In this document: in pieces, positions 5,979 to 11,067 of the stretch | How positions within the stretch are numbered: the stretch's first letter is position 1 | Layout: every line of letters begins with the position of its first letter | Assembly (NCBI GenBank): GCA_937901055.1 | Contig: CALCGO010000186.1 | Coordinates: forward strand, 1 to 11,067 | Direction of reading: 5' to 3' | Length of the DNA stretch: 11,067 nucleotides | Origin: an uncultured Rhodobacterales bacterium | GTDB lineage: Bacteria > Pseudomonadota > Alphaproteobacteria > Rhodobacterales > Rhodobacteraceae | Translations under genes and position numbers: made by a program | The notes under the pieces: model-generated | Database searches by the model: none | What the model saw: the letters and a program-made list of their open reading frames with translations, nothing else | What the model was told of the DNA's origin: nothing

Positions 5979-7460
5979 ATGAAACATCTAAACCTTAAGC
6001 TGGCTATGGCCAGCGCGCTAGCGATCACCGCTGGCATGGCATACGCCGAAACGACCGATATAACCATCGGTATGCAGCTAGAGCCGCCACACTTGGACCC
6101 AACGGGTGCCGCAGCTGGTGCAATTGACAGCGTCGTCTATGCGAACATTTTTGAGGGCCTAACCCGTTTCGCAGCTGATGGCTCGATTTTGCCAGCACTT
6201 GCAGAAAGCTGGACAATCTCTGATGACGGTTTGGTCTATACGTTCAACCTGCATTCCGGTGTGATGTTCCATGACGGCTCCGCGATGGATTCCGAAGACG
6301 TCAAATTCTCGCTGGATCGCGCGCGTGCTGAAGATTCAACAAATGCGCAAAAAGCGCTGTTCGCTGGCATCGCATCGGTAGACGCGGTTGATGCAACGAC
6401 GGTTCGTATAACCTTGTCCGCGCCAAACGGTGCTTTCCTGTTCAACTTGGCATGGGGCGACGCGGTTGTTGTGGCCGAAGAATCCATCGCAGACGCGAAA
6501 ACCCATCCGGTTGGCACAGGCCCGTTCACCTTCACAAACTGGGTTCAAGGTGACAGCATTTCGATTAGCAAGAATGCCGACTATTGGGGCACACCAGCTA
6601 AACTCGACGGTGCAACGTTCAAATTCATCTCCGACCCGACCGCGGCTTTTGCTGCTGTGATGGCCGAAGATGTGGACGCGTTCCCGGGCTATCCAGCACC
6701 GGAAAACCTGCCGCAATTCGAGGCTGACTCGCGTTTCCAAGTGCTCGTTGGTTCGACCGAAGGCGAAACAATCCTTTCGACCAACAACAAAATGCCACCG
6801 TTTGACAATGTGAAAGTCCGCGAGGCCATGTCTCACGCGATTGATCGTCAAGCGATCATCGACGGCGCTATGTTCGGTCTTGGTACGCCAATCGGCACGC
6901 ACTTCGCACCGCACAACCCTGACTACGTCGACCTAACTGGTCAATCGAACTACGATCCAGCCTTGGCGAAATCGTTGCTGGCCGAAGCGGGTTATCCGGA
7001 TGGCTTTGAAACAACATTGAAACTGCCACCCCCATCCTACGCACGTCGTGGTGGTGAAATCATCGCCGCACAATTGCGCGAAGTAGGTATCGACGTTGAA
7101 ATCAGCAACCTTGAGTGGGCACAGTGGCTTGAACAGGTGTTCCGCGGTTATGACTTCGGTCTGACAATCGTTTCCCACACGGAGCCAATGGACATCGGCA
7201 TCTATGCCCGTCCAGAGTACTACTTCCAGTACGATAGCGCCGCCTTCCAGCAGTTGATGGAAGACCTGAATGCAGCGACAGACCCGAACGCTCGTTCGGC
7301 GATCCTGCAATCAGCACAGCGGATGATCTCTGACGATTACGTCAACGGGTATCTATTCCAGTTGGCAAACACGACAGTGGCAAATGCCAATATCGTTGGC
7401 CTTTGGGAAAATGCACCAACGCAGGCAACAGACCTAACGGCTGTTTACTGGAACGACTAA
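5979..7460 (+). CDS. ABC transporter substrate-binding protein, SBP_bac_5 family
   Basis: A periplasmic solute receptor of the dipeptide/oligopeptide/opine/nickel class that delivers its ligand to the two permeases downstream. At 493 residues the length is typical. Residues 1-23 form a signal peptide ending AYA|E, with no lipobox cysteine, so it should be a free periplasmic protein. Family hallmarks are the N-terminal VYANIFEGLTRF...ALAESWTISDDGLVYTF block, the SEDVKFSLDRA segment, HPVGTGPFTF, and VREAMSHAIDRQAI. The frame stays open to an ATG at 5967, but the ATG at 5979 is better: GGAGGG (5969-5974) lies four bases ahead and the signal peptide then starts properly. A terminator-like hairpin follows the stop. 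The ligand cannot be deduced from the sequence. Confidence 0.93.
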   Translation: MKHLNLKLAMASALAITAGMAYAETTDITIGMQLEPPHLDPTGAAAGAIDSVVYANIFEGLTRFAADGSILPALAESWTISDDGLVYTFNLHSGVMFHDGSAMDSEDVKFSLDRARAEDSTNAQKALFAGIASVDAVDATTVRITLSAPNGAFLFNLAWGDAVVVAEESIADAKTHPVGTGPFTFTNWVQGDSISISKNADYWGTPAKLDGATFKFISDPTAAFAAVMAEDVDAFPGYPAPENLPQFEADSRFQVLVGSTEGETILSTNNKMPPFDNVKVREAMSHAIDRQAIIDGAMFGLGTPIGTHFAPHNPDYVDLTGQSNYDPALAKSLLAEAGYPDGFETTLKLPPPSYARRGGEIIAAQLREVGIDVEISNLEWAQWLEQVFRGYDFGLTIVSHTEPMDIGIYARPEYYFQYDSAAFQQLMEDLNAATDPNARSAILQSAQRMISDDYVNGYLFQLANTTVANANIVGLWENAPTQATDLTAVYWND

Positions 7461-7467
7461 TCCAATT

Positions 7468-7504
7468 GGCAGAGGCGGGTTCGCTCGCCTCTGCCCTTCT
7501 TTTT
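7468..7504 (+). terminator. Hairpin terminator or attenuator between the binding-protein and permease genes
   Basis: A perfect 10-bp GC-rich stem GGCAGAGGCG / CGCCTCTGCC (7468-7477 and 7486-7495) with an 8-nt loop is followed by CTTCTTTTT. It starts seven bases after the binding-protein stop and ends about 14 bases before the permease ATG. It has the form of an intrinsic terminator inside an operon. Partial read-through would give more receptor than membrane components, and the stem could also protect the receptor mRNA from 3' decay. Confidence 0.85.
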
Positions 7505-7518
7505 GAAAACTGGTTCCC

Positions 7519-8466
7519 ATGCTCCGCTATTCGCTGAAACGTTTGATGTCCCTAGGCCTAAGCCTTTTGGCGGCAAGCGCGGTTATCTTCTTGGCTATCG
7601 AGGTCGTCCCCGGCGATCCTGCCAGCTATATGCTCGGTATAAACGCGCAACCCGACACGGTTGCAGCGCTACGTGAAGAGTTGGGTCTGAATGTCTCCGC
7701 GATGGAGCGGTATTTCACATGGTTGGGCGGTATGTTGACCGGCGATTTCGGAACCTCCTACACCTATCGCACACCCGTCGTGGACATGATCGGTGATCGG
7801 ATCATGATCTCGCTACCTCTCGCGATCTATGCCTTAACACTTTCAACGCTAATCGCTTTTCCAGCCGGTATCCTTGCGGCTTCAAAACGCGGTTCGGCCA
7901 CCGATGTGTCGATAATGGGCGCAACGCAGCTGGGCGTCGCCGTGCCAAACTTCTGGTTCGCGATGCTTCTGGTTGTTGTCTTTTCGATTAACCTTCGCTG
8001 GTTTTCCGCTGGTGGATTCCCCGGATGGGACAAAGGGTTTTTCATAAGCATGAAGGCGCTGACCCTCCCCGCAATCGCGCTCGCGTTGCCACAAGCCTCG
8101 ATCCTCGCCCGCGTTATGCGCTCCGCCCTGATCGACACCATGAACGAAGACTTCATCCGCACCGCCCGCGCCAAAGGCCTAACGAAACGCCAAGCCATGT
8201 GGAAACACGCACTTCGCAACGCGATGATCCCCGTGCTAACAATCATCGGCCTGCAATTTTCCTTCCTGATGGCAGGGGCTATCATCATCGAAAACGTGTT
8301 CTTCTTGCCCGGCCTAGGCCGCCTCGTTTTCCAAAGCATCTCGCAACGTGACCTGATCGTGGTTGAAAGCGTCGTGATGCTGTTGGTGTTCGCCGTCGTC
8401 CTTGTGACCTTCATCGTCGATATCGCCTACGCCGCCGTTGATCCCCGTTTACGGGGGCGCAGCTAA
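7519..8466 (+). CDS. ABC transporter permease, DppB/OppB type
   Basis: A 315-residue inner-membrane subunit of the peptide/opine/nickel importer. The first membrane helix (about 9-30) is followed by the periplasmic stretch typical of DppB proteins, with VVPGDPASYMLG, LREELGLN, and GDFGTSYTYRTPV. About five further helices come after that. The cytoplasmic EAA loop that docks on the ATPase is DFIRTARAKGL...HALRNAMIPV (211-239). The C terminus AYAAVDPRLRG is the usual end of this family. There is no good Shine-Dalgarno before the ATG, in contrast to the strong one of the binding-protein gene. This would add to the drop in expression set by the preceding hairpin. Its TAA overlaps the next ATG (TAATG). 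Confidence 0.94.
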   Translation: MLRYSLKRLMSLGLSLLAASAVIFLAIEVVPGDPASYMLGINAQPDTVAALREELGLNVSAMERYFTWLGGMLTGDFGTSYTYRTPVVDMIGDRIMISLPLAIYALTLSTLIAFPAGILAASKRGSATDVSIMGATQLGVAVPNFWFAMLLVVVFSINLRWFSAGGFPGWDKGFFISMKALTLPAIALALPQASILARVMRSALIDTMNEDFIRTARAKGLTKRQAMWKHALRNAMIPVLTIIGLQFSFLMAGAIIIENVFFLPGLGRLVFQSISQRDLIVVESVVMLLVFAVVLVTFIVDIAYAAVDPRLRGRS

Positions 8467-9305
8467 TGGCATTCCTAAAAACCGCCCTGCACAATCGCAG
8501 CTTCATGATCGGCGCAGGCCTCGCAGTCCTGTTCATCGGCGCAGCACTTGTGTCGTTCCTGTGGACACCTTTCGATGTCACCAAACTCGACATCGCTCAC
8601 AAACTGCAAAAACCTTCCGCGCTACATTGGTTCGGTACCGACCACTTCGGGCGTGATATTTTCTCGATGATCATGGTAGGTGCGCGTACCTCCATTGCTG
8701 TGGCCGTCGTCGCGGTGGGCATCGGCATCCTCCTTGGTGTCCCCCTCGGCCTTGCGGCTGCCGCGCGCAAAGACAGCTTGCTGGACGAGGTGATCATGCG
8801 TACCAACGATCTGGTTTTCGCATTCCCCGCATTGCTGATCGCTATCATGATCACCGCCGTTTTCGGCCCCTCCGCCATCAACGCGATCATCGCCATCGGC
8901 ATTTTCAATATACCCGTTTTCGCCCGCTTAACGCGCGGCGCCGCGCTGTCTCTTTGGACCCGCGACTTCGTCCTTTCCGCCCGCGTCGCGGGCAAAAACT
9001 CCGCGCGCATCTCGATCGAACACATCCTGCCCAACATCCTCAACCTGTTGATTGTCCAAGGCAGCATCCAATTTTCCCTCGGTATTCTGGCCGAGGCGGG
9101 TCTGTCCTACGTTGGCCTTGGCGCCCAACCCCCAATCCCAAGCTGGGGCCGCATGTTGGCCGAAAGCCAAACCATGATCAGCTTCGCCCCGCATCTGGCA
9201 ATCTTCCCCGGCATGGCGATCGTATTCACAGTACTTGGCCTGAACCTGATGGGCGACGGATTGCGTGACTTGCTTGACCCCAAACTACGGCGGTCACGGA
9301 CATGA
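8466..9305 (+). CDS. ABC transporter permease, DppC/OppC type
   Basis: A 279-residue second membrane subunit that pairs with the preceding DppB-type protein. The N-terminal helix (about 12-33) is followed by the conserved HWFGTDHFGRDIFSMIMVGAR segment (54-74). The remaining helices and the EAA loop DFVLSARVAGKNSARISIEHILPN (167-190, quoted in pieces: DFVLSARVAG and IEHILPN) contact the ATPase. SYVGLGAQPPIPSWGRML and the terminal LRDLLDPKLRR are family landmarks. The start overlaps the upstream stop by one base and the end overlaps the ATPase gene by four (ATGA), so the three genes are translationally coupled. Confidence 0.94.
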   Translation: MAFLKTALHNRSFMIGAGLAVLFIGAALVSFLWTPFDVTKLDIAHKLQKPSALHWFGTDHFGRDIFSMIMVGARTSIAVAVVAVGIGILLGVPLGLAAAARKDSLLDEVIMRTNDLVFAFPALLIAIMITAVFGPSAINAIIAIGIFNIPVFARLTRGAALSLWTRDFVLSARVAGKNSARISIEHILPNILNLLIVQGSIQFSLGILAEAGLSYVGLGAQPPIPSWGRMLAESQTMISFAPHLAIFPGMAIVFTVLGLNLMGDGLRDLLDPKLRRSRT

Positions 9306-10906
9306 GCTTTCTGCAAATTGAAAACCTGATCCTGTCGATCCACGGCATCCCGATCCTCAAGGATGTATCCCTCAGCGCAGCTAAAGGTGAAATCATCGGT
9401 GTGATCGGTGAGTCCGGCTCCGGTAAATCCATGACTGCCTTTTCGGTGATGGACCTCTTGCCAGCGGGCACGAAGCTTAACGGGCGCATTGCTCTTGATG
9501 GTGAAGATTTGGTTGCCAAAACCGAAGCCCAGATGTGCGGTATCAGGGGCAATGATATAGGCATGATTTTTCAAGAACCGATGACCGCCTTGAACCCCGT
9601 GAAAACTATCGGCGACCAAGTCGCGGAAACGGTTCTAATTCATGGGAACGCTGATCGCCGCGAGGCCACCGCCATCGCCCGCGACACGCTCAACCGCGTC
9701 GGCTTACCAGCCGAACAATTCCCCCTTTCTCGTTTTCCGCACGAATTATCCGGCGGCCAACGCCAACGTGTTGTCATCGCAATGGCCATTGCGTTGCGGC
9801 CCAAATTGCTGATTGCCGACGAACCGACAACCGCACTTGATGTCACCACTCAAGCCCAAATCCTCGATCTGCTGAAAAAGCTGGTGGCCGAGGATGGCAT
9901 GTGCCTGATGCTCATCACTCACGACCTTGGCGTCGTGGCCGAAGTGGCAGACCACATCGTCATTATGAAAGACGGCGAGGTCGTAGAATCCGGTGAAACC
10001 CACGCCCTGTTCCGCAATATGCAACACCCCTACACCAAAGCGTTGTTCGAAGCCTCCAGCCACGTCCCCGACAAAGGTGAAGAACGCGGCTCAAAGATGC
10101 CACTGTTAGAGGTCCGCAACGCCATTCGTGACTACACCTTGCCACGCAAAACCGTTTTCGGAAAACCGCAAACCTTCCGCGCCGTTAACGAAGTCAGCTT
10201 TGTGCTGCACGACGGCGAAAATCTAGGGCTTGTAGGTGAAAGCGGTTGCGGAAAATCCACATTAACCCGCGCGATCCTGGGCCTAGAAGCCCTGCAAGGT
10301 GGCGAAATCCGCATCCACGATGTACCAGTGGAGGCCGGAACCCACATGCCACGCGAACTGCGGCGTAAAATGCAGGTGGTGTTTCAAGACCCGTACGGCT
10401 CGTTCAATCCGCGGCACAAAGTTGCCCGGCTGGTCGCCGAACCGTTCCATTTGCTGGAAACCGAACCACATGGCGCGGCACGGCGTAAAGCCGTCGAAGA
10501 AGCCTTGATCGAAGTCGGAATGCAACCCAGCGATGCCGATAAATACATCCACGAGTTTTCAGGTGGCCAGCGCCAACGCATCGCGATTGCCCGTGCCCTG
10601 ATCATCAAGCCTGACCTCATTATTCTGGACGAAGCCGTCTCGGCGCTGGATGTATCTATTCGCGCTCAAATTCTCGACCTGTTGGCCGACCTGTCTAGCC
10701 GCCTGAACCTGTCCTATCTGTTTATCAGCCACGACCTGTCGGTTGTGCGTTCAGTAACGGATCGTGTGATGGTCATGAAGTCCGGCGAGATCGTGGAATC
10801 CGGCGAAACCGAAGCCGTTTTTACCGATCCCCAACACGAATACACCAAAACCCTGATAGCTGCCGCGCCGTCCCTACAAGACGCGCTTGAGAAGGAAAAT
10901 ATCTGA
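9302..10906 (+). CDS. Fused double ATPase of a dipeptide-type ABC importer (DppD-DppF fusion)
   Basis: A 534-residue protein carrying both nucleotide-binding domains that many importers encode as two genes. NBD1 has Walker A GESGSGKS (36-43), Q-loop Gln91, signature LSGGQ (149-153), Walker B LLIADE with Glu174, and switch His207. NBD2 has Walker A GESGCGKS (312-319), Q-loop Gln362, signature FSGGQ (419-423), Walker B LIILDE with Glu444, and His477. Both sites therefore look catalytically intact. After each NBD comes the peptide-importer tail motif (HPYTKALF at 242-249; HEYTKTLI at 512-519). The linker between domains is short, and the few cysteines (79, 201, 316) rule out the C-terminal Fe-S cluster described for some DppD proteins. 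It overlaps the upstream permease by 4 nt and the dehydrogenase by 1 nt. Confidence 0.94.
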   Translation: MSFLQIENLILSIHGIPILKDVSLSAAKGEIIGVIGESGSGKSMTAFSVMDLLPAGTKLNGRIALDGEDLVAKTEAQMCGIRGNDIGMIFQEPMTALNPVKTIGDQVAETVLIHGNADRREATAIARDTLNRVGLPAEQFPLSRFPHELSGGQRQRVVIAMAIALRPKLLIADEPTTALDVTTQAQILDLLKKLVAEDGMCLMLITHDLGVVAEVADHIVIMKDGEVVESGETHALFRNMQHPYTKALFEASSHVPDKGEERGSKMPLLEVRNAIRDYTLPRKTVFGKPQTFRAVNEVSFVLHDGENLGLVGESGCGKSTLTRAILGLEALQGGEIRIHDVPVEAGTHMPRELRRKMQVVFQDPYGSFNPRHKVARLVAEPFHLLETEPHGAARRKAVEEALIEVGMQPSDADKYIHEFSGGQRQRIAIARALIIKPDLIILDEAVSALDVSIRAQILDLLADLSSRLNLSYLFISHDLSVVRSVTDRVMVMKSGEIVESGETEAVFTDPQHEYTKTLIAAAPSLQDALEKENI

Positions 10907-11067
10907 TGTCTGTTCAAAATGATCTGTGGTTTGACGCCTCGAAATGTTTCATCGGGGGCGAGTGGGTTGCACCAATTGATGGGGAAACTCTAGCACTTGA
11001 AAATCCGTCAGACGGTAGCGAAATCGCCCGAATTTCCCGTGGAAAACGTGCCGATGTAGATGCAGCG
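10906..11067 (+). CDS. Aldehyde dehydrogenase, N-terminal part (runs off the window)
   Basis: The first 54 codons of an NAD(P)-dependent aldehyde dehydrogenase, cut by the right edge. The opening is characteristic of the superfamily: CFIGGEWVAP (14-23) followed after a short loop by LENPSDGSEIARISRG (31-46) and the acidic start of the first cofactor-domain helix (RADVDAA). Catalytic Cys and Glu lie beyond the edge, so neither activity nor subfamily can be judged. The ATG overlaps the ATPase stop (TGATG), and AAGGAAA (10892-10898) inside the ATPase end acts as ribosome binding site. It is clearly part of the transporter operon, suggesting that an aldehyde is formed from the imported compound. 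Confidence 0.85.
   Translation, partial: MSVQNDLWFDASKCFIGGEWVAPIDGETLALENPSDGSEIARISRGKRADVDAA

Noticed and set aside
6336..6914. Minus-strand 192-codon frame across the binding-protein gene
   Set aside because: Antisense to a gene with a clear signal peptide and family motifs; no supporting feature of its own.
1..11067. CRISPR array, insertion sequence, prophage, tRNA, or other defence or mobile system
   Set aside because: No regularly spaced repeats, transposase-like or integrase-like protein, terminal inverted repeats or cloverleaf were seen; gene content is housekeeping plus one transport operon.

Overview
The window looks like a stretch of alphaproteobacterial chromosome, most likely from the Rhodobacterales (marine Roseobacter group). 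The reasons are a moderate GC content (judged by eye, not computed), free-standing hisE behind hisA-hisF, a DUF2147 secreted protein, an RlmJ that starts exactly like the E. coli protein, and a PAS-LuxR regulator next to a fused dipeptide-type ABC operon. These are family-level impressions; no database search was possible. I see no insertion sequence, phage gene, CRISPR array, tRNA or rRNA.

Layout. Bases 1-228 hold no gene I can defend: several short hairpins followed by a strong bidirectional terminator (195-222). A Prx5-type peroxiredoxin lies on the minus strand (229-762). It has a good sigma70-like promoter whose -10 box is covered by a perfect 7-1-7 inverted repeat. Diverging from it is rlmJ (893-1651), whose ribosome binding site sits inside a predicted hairpin. 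rlmJ runs tail to tail, with a 3-nt gap, into a minus-strand gene for a small secreted DUF2147 protein (1655-2050). From a shared divergent region with two overlapping TGAC/GTCA dyads, the histidine operon hisA-hisF-hisE (2172-3975) reads rightward with 2-nt and -1-nt junctions. These genes cover the ProFAR isomerase, imidazole-glycerol-phosphate synthase cyclase and phosphoribosyl-ATP pyrophosphatase steps; hisH and the other his genes are not in the window.

The second half is a catabolic-looking unit. A minus-strand PAS-LuxR regulator (3986-4534) diverges from an M20 metallohydrolase (4644-5951). This is followed by a complete SBP_bac_5-type importer: substrate-binding protein (5979-7460), two permeases (7519-8466 and 8466-9305) and a fused double ATPase (9302-10906). 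The window ends inside an aldehyde dehydrogenase (10906 to beyond the edge). The last four genes overlap by 1 to 4 nt. A strong hairpin terminator after the binding-protein gene (7468-7504) probably lets it be expressed above the membrane parts. My inference is that the importer brings in a small amide, dipeptide-like or N-acyl compound, that the cytoplasmic M20 enzyme hydrolyses it, and that the dehydrogenase oxidises an aldehyde formed from a product. The PAS-LuxR protein would be the local regulator. The substrate cannot be read from the sequence.

Most of the window is ordinary. The points most worth a second look are the undefined uptake/hydrolysis/oxidation operon, the palindrome on the peroxiredoxin promoter, the masked rlmJ start, the DPSY variant of the RlmJ catalytic motif and the structured gene-free left end.
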